Assembly: GCA_015345905.1 (NCBI GenBank)
Contig: JADDTR010000018.1
Span: 310,361-374,360, forward strand
Length of the DNA stretch: 64,000 nucleotides
Direction: 5' to 3'
Source of the DNA: Aotearoamyces nothofagi
Taxonomy: Eukaryota; Ascomycota; Leotiomycetes; Leotiales; Tympanidaceae
Made by a program: the position numbers and the translations under genes. A model generated the notes under the pieces. That model saw only the letters and a program-made list of their open reading frames with translations, had not been told where the DNA came from and searched no databases. The first letter of the stretch is position 1. Each line of letters opens with the position of its first letter. Positions 1 through 11,714 of the stretch are shown piece after piece.

Positions 1-92
1 AATATCAAAGGCAGTACAGCTAACTCAGGGCCAAGAAATAGTAGCAAGTCTATAAAGGGCAGGACAGAAAAGGGGTTACAGAGAAATTGAGC

Positions 93-132
93 CTTCTGAC
101 TCTGAGTCTATTATTGAGTCTAGAGTCAGAAG
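93..132. repeat. Perfect 11-bp inverted repeat (hairpin)
   Basis: The arm CTTCTGACTCT (93-103) is exactly the reverse complement of AGAGTCAGAAG (122-132), with an 18-nt loop. It lies in AT-rich DNA beyond the 3' end of the P5C dehydrogenase gene. It could be a stem-loop in the RNA of a neighbouring gene or part of a mobile-element end outside the window; neither can be decided here. Confidence 0.6.
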
Positions 133-450
133 ACCTTGCAGCTTTTTTCATGATTTGTAGTTATTTTATTTCTATCGTCTAATCTAATTCTGAATTCTGG
201 TTGCATGACTTGCCAATTGCCATGTTATCTGGAATACAGTGAGAATTGGCCAACTCGCCGTGGAATTGACCAAATCGCAAATTGGCGGGTACAATCCATC
301 AGCTCGAGTAATATATATATATATTTTATTTTACGACGTCTAACTACTCTAAACTATCGACACATATATTTGAAGCGGGGCAGGAGTTGGCTTGGATGGT
401 TTTTTTTTATACCGGTTGGCAACGCGGATGCTTCTCTCGGGATAGCGGTG

Positions 451-537
451 TGCTACGCAACGGCCATTCTCATCGATCTGCTACGCAACGGCCATCATCT
501 CATCGATCTGCTTCATAACGCTATGGGTCCATTGATC
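451..537. repeat. Three diverged ~30-bp tandem repeats, 3' of P5CDH
   Basis: Units at 451-478, 479-508 and 509-537 share the frame TGCTACGCAACGGCCAT...CATCGATC. The first two are almost identical apart from a 2-bp length change, and the third is strongly diverged. The array sits 40-130 bp past the stop codon of the minus-strand P5C dehydrogenase gene, so probably in its 3' UTR. The rest of 1-578 holds no recognisable gene. Confidence 0.7.
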
Positions 538-578
538 TACTCCACATCGCCTGAGATCATCGACCCCCCCCACAGCCA

Positions 579-2414
579 TCACACCTCGTTCGAAGGATAC
601 AAGACCTCGTCCAGCGGGACAAACTCCTCCTTCACAGTCCTCGCGCTGGCAAAACGCATCAGGTGCGCCATCGTGCCCGTCTTATCATTCGTGCCGCTGC
701 CGCGACTGCCCCCGAACGGCTGCTGCGCCACGACGGCGCCCGTGCACTTGCTGTTCAGGTACATCATGCCGGCCGCGTGCTTGAGCGCGTCCTGGGCCTT
801 GCGCGACGCCGCCGGGTCGCGCGCGAAGACGCTGCCCGTGAGGCCGTAGGCCGACGTCGAGTCGATCGTGTGCAGCACCGCGTCGAAGGCGCTGTCGGGG
901 TACACGTAGACGGCGAGGATGGGCCCGAAGAGCTCGCGCGTCATGATGTCGTGGTGCGGGTTCGAGGTGCGGTAGACGGTCGGGTGGACGTAGTAGCCGT
1001 CGGCCTTGGAGGCCTGCCCGCCGGCGACGAGCTCCAGTTCGGGGTCCGTCGCCGCGGCGGCGAGGACGGCGTGCAGCTTGTCGAACGACGCCTCGTGGAT
1101 GACGGGGTTGATGAAGTTGCTGTAGTCCTCGACGGGCCCGACTCTGAGCTTGGCCATCTCGGCCGTGAGGTGCTGCTTGAATTCCGGCCAGGCGGATTCC
1201 GACACGTAGGCGCGCGAGAGCGCCGAGCACTTCTGCCCTTGGTATTCGAATGCGGCGCGGATGGAGCTGAGCGCCGCGCTCTTGATGTCGGCGGACGAGT
1301 GGACGAGGTGGAAGTTCTTGCCGCCCGTCTCGCCGACCACGCGGGGGTACGTCTTGAAGGTGCCTCGCGCGGTAGCTGCTCCGATCTTCCCGAGGAGGCC
1401 CTTGAAGACGGCCGTGGAACCGATATAGGTCAGGGCTGCGAATTCCGGGCGCTGGAGGACCGTGTCGGTGATCTGCTCGGCGTCGCCCGATACGAACTGG
1501 ATGACGTCCTTGGGCAGGCCGGCCTCGAGCAGGATGTTGTACAGGACCCAGCTGGCGTGCAGGGCTGACGGAGACGGTTTCCAGATGACGACGTTCCCCA
1601 GCAGCGCCGACGGTCCGATCAGAGTCGCGCCCAGGGCCGTGAAATTGAATGGCGAGATGGCATACACGAAGCCCTCCAAGGGACGATACTCGATCCTGTT
1701 CCACGCACCCGGGGTTTTGATCCGCGGCTGCTCAGCAAACAGCCTCCAGCACTCCTGGATGTAATACTTGAAGAAATCCACCGTCTCAGCCGCGGCGTCG
1801 ATCTCCGCCTGCCAGATGTTCTTGCCCTGGCCCAGCATCGTCGCGGCCACGATCTCGGATCTGTACTTGCCGGCGATGAGCTCCGAGGCGCGCAGGAAGA
1901 CGGCTGCGCGGTCTTCGAATGGGAGGGATTCCCATGCCGGCTTGGCTGCGAGCGCGGCGTCGATGCATGCGTTTACGTCTTCTGGCGTCGCGGATGCGGA
2001 TTCAGCAATGATTTCTGCGTGTTTGGACGGGTTTGCTTGCTTGGTCGACGTGTCTTGATTGATCTGTAGACACGTCAGGAACATGCTGAGTAGCTAGATC
2101 AATTGGGATCAGATCACTCACCTGAACACCGCGCGCTACTATGGGAATCTTCACTGGGATCTTGGCCTTGAGGGATTGGATTGCCTGGGTCAATTCTGCC
2201 CTCTCTGGAGAACCTTTCGCATATGTTTTCTGCAGCGTCGATTAGCTATGAGAATAGATTACAGAGGGGGCTTTACATTTGGCTCGTTTTCAAACGCTGG
2301 CGGACTCCATAACGACAGACACGACTTTTGATGCGCCCATGCTGTCTTCTGAGGCGTGGAAACCCGGCAGCTCGCAGCGACAGTGCGGAGTCTGGATGTT
2401 GTAGACGGCCTCAT
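579..2414 (-). CDS. prnC: Delta-1-pyrroline-5-carboxylate dehydrogenase, mitochondrial
   Basis: Oxidises P5C/glutamate semialdehyde to glutamate with NAD+, the second step of proline catabolism, in the mitochondrial matrix. Exons 2277-2414, 2122-2229 and 579-2063 join in phase 0 to a 576-residue protein, the normal size for the family. The start at 2414 gives an N-terminus rich in Arg, Ser and Thr and free of acidic residues for about 40 residues, as expected of a mitochondrial presequence. The aldehyde dehydrogenase fold is seen in ISPFNFTA, the general-base segment ETGGKN and the nucleophile cysteine in YQGQKCSA; the C-terminus FVPLDEVLYPS is typical. No proline permease, proline oxidase or PrnA-like regulator is adjacent, so this is not a full prn cluster. 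A 13-bp tandem array lies just upstream of the start. Confidence 0.95.
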
Positions 2415-2449
2415 TGTGGGATTTGGACGACTGACATGGATGAAGGGAT

Positions 2450-2501
2450 ATGTCTAAAGGAGATGTTTAAAGGAGATGCTTAAAGGAGATGCTTAAAAGA
2501 G
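2450..2501. repeat. 13-bp tandem repeat x4 in the P5CDH 5' region
   Basis: Four head-to-tail units, ATGTCTAAAGGAG, ATGTTTAAAGGAG, ATGCTTAAAGGAG and ATGCTTAAAAGAG, occupy 2450-2501, beginning 36 bp upstream of the P5C dehydrogenase start. Read on the gene's strand they are pyrimidine-rich (CTCCTTTAAGCAT). They fall in the 5' UTR or core promoter and might affect transcription; no known motif is recognised. Confidence 0.75.
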
Positions 2502-3678
2502 AGAAGGAGAGAAAACAATTGAGGAAGGAAATAATACAAGAACCTTCAGCGGACTGTTCCATAAGAGGCGCGACATCGGGGTGACGTTGTGGTGTGGCAT
2601 GCGGTCCCGAGATGCTGGGGTTTGAAGGCGTGGCCGGGTGCGATGGCCGAAGACGACGGGATGGATGCCCTTTCTCTGCAGAGCCGCTTATCTATCTTAT
2701 CTTCATCGATCCTCCACTTTGAACATGCCCTCCCGAAACAACTGACTGCAATTGATTTTCATGATTTTTATTTTTAATTCTTGCTTCTAGTTATTAGAAG
2801 TCGTCCACATCCTCGTGCTGCGTCCACTCCAGATGTGATTTCCAGGGGCAAGTGACACGATTCAAGCTCTCTTTTACAGTTGCTGTCCTGTCGCTGAATC
2901 CTCGAGCGGGACCGCCGATAAGAATGAAAAGGATGATAGATAGTGATAGATGGAATTCTGTACAAGGCGCGGGTGGAGATGCCGCAGCACTTCGGATGAT
3001 GCGATCAGAAGCCGAGCCGTGGAACTTCCTAGAGCATATACACTTTAAAGGATATTGAGACATTTAATAAGGAGTAAACAATACTTCATGATCTGAGCCC
3101 GACTTACAGAGAGGCACCTATAAAGTCTCAGGAGTCGTGGTTGCCATGAGAGGATTATAATGCTTCCCTTTACGCCAAGAAATCGTTTCCCGGTGTAAAT
3201 GAGGCATTTGATGCGCCATATGGACTCGCACAAGACGCACTATACTCCAGAGCCATGTCTACGTCCCAAAACAGTGGAACCGATCTCTTTGGTAATCCCA
3301 CTATTCCTTCCTGTGGTGTTTCTGGGAGGAAAAGGCGCCCTGGGATTGCTAGTGGACTCTGCCGTGCGAATATGACCGTTGAACAAGACTCGGTATGCGA
3401 TGCAATAAACCAACTAAAGAATGCAGAAGACTGCAAGAGACTGCGAGATACTGCAAGATATCCATTTCATCCAAGTATGAACTTTGCAAACGGAGATGAT
3501 GAATTGTTAAGCCCGTGACCACAAGCCACCGATGATATTTCTGTCCTCAGATATGAGGTTGGCACTCGCTTGCGGCGTTTCACCTGGCACGTGAACATGA
3601 ACGCAGCAGCAATGACGATGTGCATCTGCATCTGCTGTCTACAGAAACACTCCCTCTGTCGATTTCTGTAATCTCAGA
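2502..3678. other. Gene-free region between P5CDH and atg15 (divergent)
   Basis: Only short, mutually overlapping open frames of up to about 90 codons are present, with no start-plus-domain signal. The stretch serves as the shared upstream region of two divergent genes. A CACGTG core occurs at about 3587-3592, roughly 90 bp upstream of the atg15 start. Confidence 0.5.
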
Positions 3679-5425
3679 ATGGCGGAGTATAAGACCAGAA
3701 CCAAATATACATCCGTCAGGCGAGTCACAGCCGGATTATTGCTGTCGTTCTTGGCTTTGACCTCGCCATCTTCTGCATCACATGCCGTCGGGGTAGATAG
3801 CCGGGACACTGATGGAGTCGTGCAATACCCCATGGTCCCAGAATTCCCTACAGAAGACAGGAACGGTGATTCTGGCTCTCATAGATTTGTAAGTTATCTT
3901 TATATTAAAGGGAAATACCTGATGAGTTGTCAAACTAGACTTTAAGACATGTCTTCCATCACGGGACTTATCGACATCCAACTCTTCATCGCAAGAAAGA
4001 TGTGCAAAAGGATGACCACTTGGTGATCTTGCTAGATGATGGCAGTAAAGAAATTGCTCCTCCACTGCTGGTACAAAGCCGGCCTATGAAAATTCAACGT
4101 ATGAAAGACAGAAGACCTTCGACAATGGAGACCCTGCTTACAGCTGCTCGAACATATGGATATGTTTTGCCCCTCCCACCATCCTCGTGGTCTATAGAGG
4201 AGGTAGCAGGACCAAATATTACAGATAAGGATACCGTACTTACCTTGGCACTCATGGCATCAAATGCGTATTCTGAAAACGAAAATTCCACAGACTGGGA
4301 AGACGTTGGTGGAGGCTTTAATAGTACTGAAGATTTTGGATGGGAAGGTGATGGATTGAGAGGTCATGTTTTTGCTGACGAGACCAATTCTACTGTTGTC
4401 ATTTCAACCAAGGGCACAACCCGAGGTAAGATTATTCTACACTCTTCGTGAAAAGATAATTGAATGTCGATTTGGTAGCGGTTTATGACGGCGATGGCAC
4501 CACTACGAACGATAAGATTAATGACAACCTTTTTGCTAGTTGCTGCTGTGCTCAGCAAGGTGTATGGACCTGGCGACAAGTATGCGACTGTGCGACATCC
4601 ACGTACACCTGTAACAATACATGCGTTGTATCTGAGTTGAGGAACGAGAGCAGATATTACTTCGCATCAAGGGAATTGTACTCCAACGTAACAGCGCTCT
4701 ATCCCAACGCAGATATTTGGCTTGTTGGTCATTCACTCGGAGGTGCTGTCAGTAGTCTTTTAGGCTTAACATACGGACTGCCAACGGTGACATTCGAAGC
4801 AGTTCCAGACAAACTAGCAGCAGATCGCTTAAGACTACCAGAGCCACCCGATTCCGGCAGTGATGCTGATTTGACTGGGAATTATCACTTTGGACACACC
4901 GCAGATCCCGTATACATGGGAAGCTGTAATGGAGCCACCGCGACCTGCTCATGGGCAGGCTACGCTTTCGAGGCCCAATGCCATTCGGGCAAAAGCTGTA
5001 TATACGACACGGTAGGGGACATGGGATGGAGAGTAGGGATAGGAACACACTCACTTAGCTATGTCATCAAAGAAGTTCTTAGGACGTACGACAAAGTGGC
5101 AGAATGCGAGGAAACACCTGAATGCCAGGATTGCTTCAACTGGTATTTCTACGAGAGCCACAATGTCACCACAACGACTACGGCTCCACCAACAACAAGT
5201 TCGACAGCTACAAGAACACGAACTGAGACGTGCAAGTCTCCTGGCTGGTGGGGATGCTTGGATGAGACTACCACTACGTCGGTGACCAGTTCGTCAAGCA
5301 TCACTACTAAAACTAGCACGACGTCTTGCAAAACTCCAGGATGGTTTGGATGTAATGACAAGACAACGACTACGACAACGGCCTCGTCGACAATGCACCT
5401 CGCTACTATGACTAAGATGCCTTGA
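3679..5425 (+). CDS. atg15: Atg15, vacuolar phospholipase/lipase of autophagy
   Basis: Degrades autophagic-body and multivesicular-body membranes inside the vacuole. Exons 3679-3888, 3939-4425 and 4479-5425 give 547 residues. An N-terminal single membrane anchor (about residues 15-38, [16 protein letters not shown]) matches the type II topology known for Atg15, which reaches the vacuole through the MVB pathway. The class 3 lipase motif GHSLGG carries the nucleophile serine, and the family segments [23 protein letters not shown] and GTHSLSYVI are present. There are several N-glycosylation sequons. The C-terminal tail is rich in Ser and Thr and contains two Cys-rich PGWxGC modules (CKSPGWWGC and CKTPGWFGC), as in filamentous fungi. 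The start at 3679 is the first ATG of the exon and directly precedes the anchor. Confidence 0.95.
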
Positions 5426-6257
5426 GGACATTTAGGAAACTAGTAGCGCATATTCCAATAATTGCCTTGCAAGCTTGAAATATCGGCAGGTGATGCTTAA
5501 AGCATCGAATCTTGTCGATTGTCCCAGCCAATTCTCCTCGTTCAGTATGCCGATGAAATGTCCAGTTATAGCTATTAAGAGAAGATATTATAGATTATAT
5601 ACAACGATCAGATAGCAGCTATTGTTATCTTGAGGCTATGCTTGGATATTGGTAACGGGCAAACGCATTGAGGTAGCTCACCCGAGAGGATTATAAACAT
5701 GCTTTTATTGGAGACGGAATATACCTGAGCTAGAGACCTCTACTGCTGAAACTATCATGAGGTACATACAAACATGTCGATCTGTGTAAGAGAACTGCTA
5801 CGCGGATATTCGTTCCCATGTGCTGCGACGCTGCCGTCGTTATGTGCTTAGAGGGGGGCTTGGAAAGATGGCGGCTGGAGGGCTTGAGAGGGAGAGGCGG
5901 ACGAGGAAGACGGCGGGAAATCCCCGACAACGTAGCTGAAGATGCGATTGTTTCATTACATGCCAAAGAACCAGACCGAATTGAGGGAAAGTCTTGTACT
6001 TTTATTTCTAGTCCATGCCTTGGGAGATGATTTCGAATAATCTCTTCTCTCCCAATCAAATCTTTCCCCTCCGATCTTGCGAATTCCACTGTTCTTTTGG
6101 TAAACCTCTGATGGTGATGCGCATTTAGAAGAGCTAAAAAAATAAATTTAAGAACTGTCCCAGCGATTGCGCGCGCCGTGGTGCGATGGAGATTTTATAT
6201 ATGATTGAGAGATATGATATGGTACGATAGATAGATAGAGATGACTAGGTGAGTAGT
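5426..6257. other. Convergent intergenic region, atg15 / ola1
   Basis: About 830 bp between the two stop codons, mostly 3' UTR and spacer. Open frames here are short and no domain is visible. From about 5850 to 5920 one strand is purine-rich. I see no RNA gene. Confidence 0.5.
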
Positions 6258-8315
6258 CTACTTCTTCTTGGGTGGCGCGACGTCTAGTGGCGGTGTTAGT
6301 GTGGGGGGGATTGGGATGTTAAAGAGGGCAGAGGGGAGAGGATGGGAGAGGGAGGGAGAGGGAGGGAGAGAGGGGATGACTTACTGAATTGGAAATGAAT
6401 AATGTCGCCGTCTTGGACGAGCTGGTGGGGGGGGTGTTAGTGATGGTGAGCATTAAAGGGGGAGATTGGCAGAGAGGGATGGAGGGGGGTGAGAGAGAAA
6501 TAGGAGAGAGATAGGAGAGAGATGGGAGAGAGATAGGAGAGAGGGATTGGGATGGGATGGAGAGATGAAGGGAAGACGGAGGAGAGACATGAAGGGAAGA
6601 CGGAGGAGAGACATGAAGGGGGAGATTGAAGAAGGGTAGGGGGAAGGGAAGGGGAAGGACAAAAGGCAAGAACAAAAAGCAAAGCTAAAAGAAACCGAAA
6701 CAAAAAGAAAAACCAGCACCAGCGCCGCACGTACATAAGTCTTCCCCTCCTGCCTAAACTTCCCCGCCGCCTTGATCGGACCCATCGATTTACCCCCCTC
6801 GCACAGGTCGTGGAAATCCTGGTACGCGACCACCTCGGCCTTGATGAAGCCGCGCTCGAAATCGCCGTGGATGACGCCGGCTGTTTAGGGGGGGTGGGTT
6901 AGTTGGTGGTGGAAGGGGAGGGGCGAGGAGGGGGGTGGGAGAGGGAAGAGAGGAAAAAGGGGAGAAAAGGGCAGGGAGATAACATACCGGCTTGGGGTGC
7001 GAGAGTGCCTTTCTGGATGACCCAGCATCGGATCTCTTTCTCTCCGGCTGTGGGGGGAGGGTTAGTGAGGGGTTTCTTTTAGATGTGGTTGGTGAGGGGG
7101 GTCTGTACCTGTGAAGTAATATTGTAGTCCCAATTTCGTGAACCCTGGCTCGTATTAGGTCGTGCTAGGATAGAAACCACGGCTGCACTACACCGCAAAC
7201 TTACCTTCAGTAACAATCTTCGGCAGACGACTCTTGACCTTTGCCTCGGTCAAAAAGGCCTCAAGAGCGACCTTGTCCTCGCGCAAAGCATGCACCTTCT
7301 CCTCAAACTCGACCGAGAAAGGAATGACATCGCTGCCCTGGCCGCCATGCTCCTTGACCCACTTGGCAATCAGCGGGAGATACTTATTCTTCTGCCTGAC
7401 GTAGTCCTTCATCGACAGGTTGACGAGGTAGATGGTGGGCTTGGTGGTGATGAGGCGGATCTTCTCGTTGATGAGCTCGATCTCGGCCGTGGTCCAGTCG
7501 CCGTCGCGGACCGGCTTGTCGTTCTCGAGCATGGCCTTTATCTTGGCCGTCGTCTCGTCGAAGAGCGGGAGCATCTTGTACTTGCCGCCGGCTTTGCGCA
7601 CCGTGGCCTCTTCGAGGACTTTGGTCTTGGCGAGGATGTCTTGGAGGGTGTTAGAGGAGAGAGAGAGAGAGGGAAAGGAGCACAAAGTGCAGTTGATTAG
7701 TTAATTACCTAAATCTTTCTTACAGAGCTCGCTCTGGATCGTGTCTGGGAAATAGTCAGTATTAACATCCTGAGAGTGGGGAAAGCGCTGTACTAACTTA
7801 GATCGCGGATGGGATCGATCGAGTCGTCGACGTGCAGGACCTCGTCGTTATCAAAAGCTCTGACGACGTGAAACATGCCATCGACAGCCTGGATGTGAGA
7901 CAAGAAAGCATTTCCCAGCCCCTCTCCCTCCGACGCGCCCTTGATCAGACCAGCAATATCCGTGACTTGCAGATACGCCGGATACTGAGACGGTGGGTTC
8001 CAAATATTGCACAAGAAGTCCTAAGCCGGCATTAGTCTACAGTCGGTCACGTGATTGGGTTCAAAACCAAAGAGCAGGATACAAGAAATGGGGTCCTACA
8101 TAGCGCGCGTCGGGAACGGGACAGCGGGCCTCGTTGGGCTCGATGGTACAGAAGGGATAGTTCTCAGCGGGGGCATTTTGCTCGGTCAACAGGTTGAACA
8201 GGGAGCTTTTCCCGACGTTAGGCAGGCCCACGCAGCCCATTTTGAGGTTGTTCTTGACGCGGCCGAAGGCGACGACATTGGACTTGACATCCTCGGTTGC
8301 TTTCTTAGGAGGCAT
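6258..8315 (-). CDS. ola1: Obg-like ATPase 1 (OLA1/YchF P-loop protein)
   Basis: Cytosolic TRAFAC-class, Obg-related ATPase linked to translation and stress responses; it prefers ATP to GTP. Nine exons were read codon by codon: 8100-8315, 7798-8020, 7709-7744, 7205-7639, 7109-7144, 6988-7047, 6735-6880, 6385-6421 and 6258-6283. They give 404 residues, the family length. G1 is GLPNVGKSS, followed by the G3 segment [10 protein letters not shown], then a coiled-coil region, VNLSMKDY in place of the Obg NKxD motif, and a C-terminal TGS domain ending [12 protein letters not shown]. Eight introns is many for such a conserved gene. The two 3'-most introns (6284-6384 and 6422-6734) are strongly pyrimidine-biased low-complexity DNA on the coding strand. 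The start at 8315 gives the usual MPPKK N-terminus. Confidence 0.96.
6310..6660. repeat. Purine-rich simple repeats filling two ola1 introns
   Basis: The plus strand is nearly all A/G, with motifs such as GGAGAGGGAGGGAGAG, repeated GAGATAGGAGA and a duplicated unit GACGGAGGAGAGACATGAAGG at about 6575-6615. All of it is intronic except the 37-bp exon at 6385-6421. Long open frames on the minus strand here are poly-Ser/Leu/Pro artefacts of this composition. Confidence 0.7.
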
Positions 8316-8831
8316 CTTGAACTGGTTCTAGAGACGATATCTGGTATGAGATATTGTAGATTTATTATAAGGTTGGGTAGGGATGTTTGGGATTTTATAG
8401 TGCCGAACTTTAGATTTTGAATTTGGTGGGGCAGACTGCCGATATCGTACGAGATTGTGCAGATGAAGTTAGGTGGTGCACGTGACTATCTATTTATTTT
8501 GGATATTGGAGCTTTTGATGGTGTTTATGTGATGACGCATTTTGGAGATTTGTTGCTTGGTTAATAGGGAGAAATTATGGCGTTGGCTGGGCATACTAGG
8601 AGTTTTCAGAAAGCGAGCGAGGCTGAGCGACAGCCTCGCCTCGCCTCCTGTTGCCGCTCGCGTATATCTTCCCCCTTAAGATGCACTCGATCCTTATAGC
8701 ATGGCCGCATTAATATATCCTTGTGTAATAAACACTGAATTTGCAACTTTACATATCCATGACATATCCCGTACAATCCTCCCAATTTAATAGAGACAAT
8801 ATGCCATCAACGCCTTTTCCAGCCTTGCTCG
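8316..8831. other. Promoter of ola1 and 3' flank of regulator gene
   Basis: A 516-bp spacer without a gene. It carries a 9-bp perfect hairpin, GCGAGGCTG (8617-8625) and CAGCCTCGC (8631-8639) with a 5-nt loop, inside a short GC-rich patch. A TATA-like or other core promoter signal for ola1 is not obvious. Confidence 0.5.
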
Positions 8832-11407
8832 TTAGCCTCGCGCAAACCCCGTGTTCATATAAGATAAAAGTTCATCATCAAGATTCATATCGCTACTCAG
8901 ATCAAATCCCGTCACCAAATCCTGCGCAGCAAAATCATCGAAAAGCCCAGCAGTGTGTGAAAGTTGAAATGCTAGTGGAAGGTCTTCTCTCATCGAAAGA
9001 TGGTGTTCAGAACCCGAGCTTCCTCCACTTTCTGACGACCACGTGGCGTCGTGGTTGGCTGCTTGAATCTGTAAATTATCGTAACTTGAGTTGCCAGTCG
9101 TCATAGTTGGATATGACGTCCGATCTTCAGGAGGTGTCCATGCTCGCTGCTGCAGACCATGCACCTGTGCGGCATTCGACAGTGGATGTGATATTGAAGG
9201 ACTTAAGCCACCAATCAGCATCGAGTGGTGTGGTAGATGAGACTCAAGCCGAGAAATCACATCTCGTACCATGTCGCGGTACTTGAGTGCGGAAGAGAAT
9301 CTTATCCCAAATGTTTCGAGAAGTTCAGCAGTCAGCCGTAAGTCCGAGAGGGCGTCTGATCGTTGTAAATATAATGATATCGGATCAGGTTGGGCAGTGA
9401 TTGCATATATCAATGCTAGTGTACTTGTAAACATGGCAAATAGGTTTAACCAGTTAAAAGCAAATCGCTGCTGGTGATGCATCGTAGCGACGTGTCTTAC
9501 AGACATTGCAGCAGCTTCGGCAAGAATGGTAATCTTCTCAACATTTATGACCGGGCAAAGTAAGGAAGGACGATAAAGCATAATAACGTGATTGTGGTAG
9601 TTGAGATCATACCATGTTGTGCTGAGATGTGGCACTCTTAAAGCTCGAGACTCGGGCAGCGGAAAAGGCATTGTTCTGCGCCAGTCGATGAGCCCCTCGT
9701 GTAATCTCCTGATAACCGCATCTCGTTCAAGGAGATTCAAATCCCGATTTTTATGGGAGTAGACTTCTTGAAATATATCTCCCGCAATTTTACGGAGAGC
9801 GAGAATATGAAGCGGCACTGCAGTAGATGGTAATGTTAAGTGATTATGCGGTAATATTCTGTCTGGGAGTATATCATCATCATCTGCAGCCGAAAATGGC
9901 TATTGAGTCGGTCAGCATCGCAATAATCAAAGAGCAGATAAAATTTTACCTGAATCTCGATATCCTCATCACGAATTCCAAATGGACGTCCTAAGGTTAT
10001 AGATACGAGGCTACGCATATCTAGTCAGCAAGATGAGAAACTAATCTGGCAGAGGCAAGGCCTTACCGATCCATCATGTACAGCGAAAAGAAAAGCCTGC
10101 TTCGATACTCCTGTACGTTTTTGGGAAATTGAAGAGATCCTTTTGTAGTGGGATTCGTGTGTAAACCCATCCCAAGAGCAATACGTACTGCCATACCAAC
10201 AAGATACCAAGTGTCTGAACACAGTTAGTGGAATGCTTTAGATATCATCAGATGAACACACTTGGACCAACTTGATTGAAGAATGAATAAGAAACCTGAA
10301 GCAGGATGGCATTTAAAGCGGCCTAGAATAAGAAGTGTTAGAGAGGCCCTATTTACTATAGCAAACGGGGGCCAACATACTATATTACCTTCCTCCAACG
10401 CACAATCGAAATGAGTCATCGCTGCATTGAAGTATCGTACGGACTCGGTCTCATCACTCATCAAGACTGAAGACAAACTGGTGGAGCCGATTGCAAATAC
10501 CATCCACATCATGTTAAGCCATGAATGTGAGGATCGAAGAACAGGGTCATTTGGATCGGCATACATCTTTTTGAGGGATTCCATGAATACTGACTTCCGT
10601 ACAAAAGGGTAAAGCGTATGGCTATGGTGCCAATAATATTCAACTAACTGATAGGCGTGCTCCTTGCTCGGTAGTGTAAAATCCTGCATCTGTACAGTAG
10701 CAGGTGAAGCGTCTTTTTGAGGTGTCGCCGGGGACTGCTGTGCCGAATTGTCGAATGGCCTGGCTTGTTCTACATTTGCTGAAGTTGACCTCACCCGAGG
10801 TGAATCTTGAAAGGAGAATGGTTGCAAATCAGGCTTAAGCCTCTTGAGAACTGCCTGCGTCAAACGAGCAAAGCTCACGCCGGATGATGAGCCTAGATAG
10901 CGGTCCGCAGTTGCCTCCAATGAGAGCAAAGTCAGCTCTGATTCAAGAGACTCAACCCCTTCTTGCTCAATACTACTTGATACATCTGGCAGTTGCCCAA
11001 TAGAAACACTACTACTGTCCGAAGTGTTCTTGTTGGAACTAGTAAATGGATCCGGGGTATTGCTTTCCGGAGGTCTAAGTGGAACACTCCCACTACGGTC
11101 TGAGCCTATAGTTCGTAGCAGCTTGACTTCATCTTCTAATTGCCGTACTCGCGTCTCTAAGCCCCGTACATAGCTTTTATGATGGTCAGATTTCTTTATC
11201 CGATATAACTCATCGAAGGGTTATAGACACTCACGACACCTGGAAAAGTCCCTTTTCATCGCTTTCTTCCTCAAAACTGCACTCCGCATTGGCCTGTACA
11301 CAAGACTTGCATTTCGGTAGACTTCTGTCACACTTCTTCTTGCGGCCATAGCATCTGCGACAAGCTTGATTTGCAAGACCGACAGGATTAACTGAGGTCA
11401 TGGTCAT
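8832..11407 (-). CDS. Zn2Cys6 fungal transcription factor (Fungal_trans domain)
   Basis: Nuclear DNA-binding regulator. The N-terminus (start at 11407, or the second ATG at 11401) carries the binuclear zinc cluster CRRCYGRKKKCDRSLPKC then KSCVQANAEC, with spacing C-x2-C-x6-C-x6-C-x2-C-x6-C. After an intron near 11235-11190 comes a coiled-coil linker (VRGLETRVRQLEDEVKLL), as in dimeric members. The middle-homology region follows, with LVEYYWHHSHTLYPFVRKS and LVGMAVRIALGMGLH. Small exons run from about 10390 to 9860, and a large last exon ends at 8832. Exon edges are approximate. The C-terminal part is rich in Asp, Ser and Gly and could be an activation domain. It is divergent from the CYP504-like gene, which makes it the likely local regulator of the 8.8-27 kb block. 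The target is inferred from position only. Confidence 0.88.
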
Positions 11408-11714
11408 GTTCCTGGTGTGGGTGAGACTCCTAGCAGTGTTTGAGAGCCTGGTTGGCGGCTGTACATGGCCACAACTACGTAGCTGTGAGTATCATGATTC
11501 TCCGGAGCAATGCCAACGCTGTTGATGAAGACAATGATGGAATTGCGCAGAGGAGGATACTTAAGGGGCTAACGGGGTTGACGAGGTTGACGGGGTCGGC
11601 GGCGGCGGATCTCGATCCAGACTTCTTGACCCCACCTTCTTATCGATAAGATCTGTCAGCACAGGCAGTGGCGCCTCAGGCACAAAGGAGCCAAACAAGC
11701 TTTCGAGAGCCGCG

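Noticed and set aside
1-200. Left-edge sequence suspected to be a retroelement end
   Set aside because: Only a hairpin is visible; no terminal repeats, primer site or coding remains inside the window, so no element is called.
663-1704. Long open frames overlapping the P5C dehydrogenase gene (663-1568 plus; 685-1704 minus)
   Set aside because: Shadows of the GC-rich true frame; Arg-rich products without homology.
579-5425. Idea of a complete proline-use (prn) cluster
   Set aside because: Only the P5C dehydrogenase is present; its neighbour is Atg15, and no proline permease, oxidase or regulator is seen nearby.
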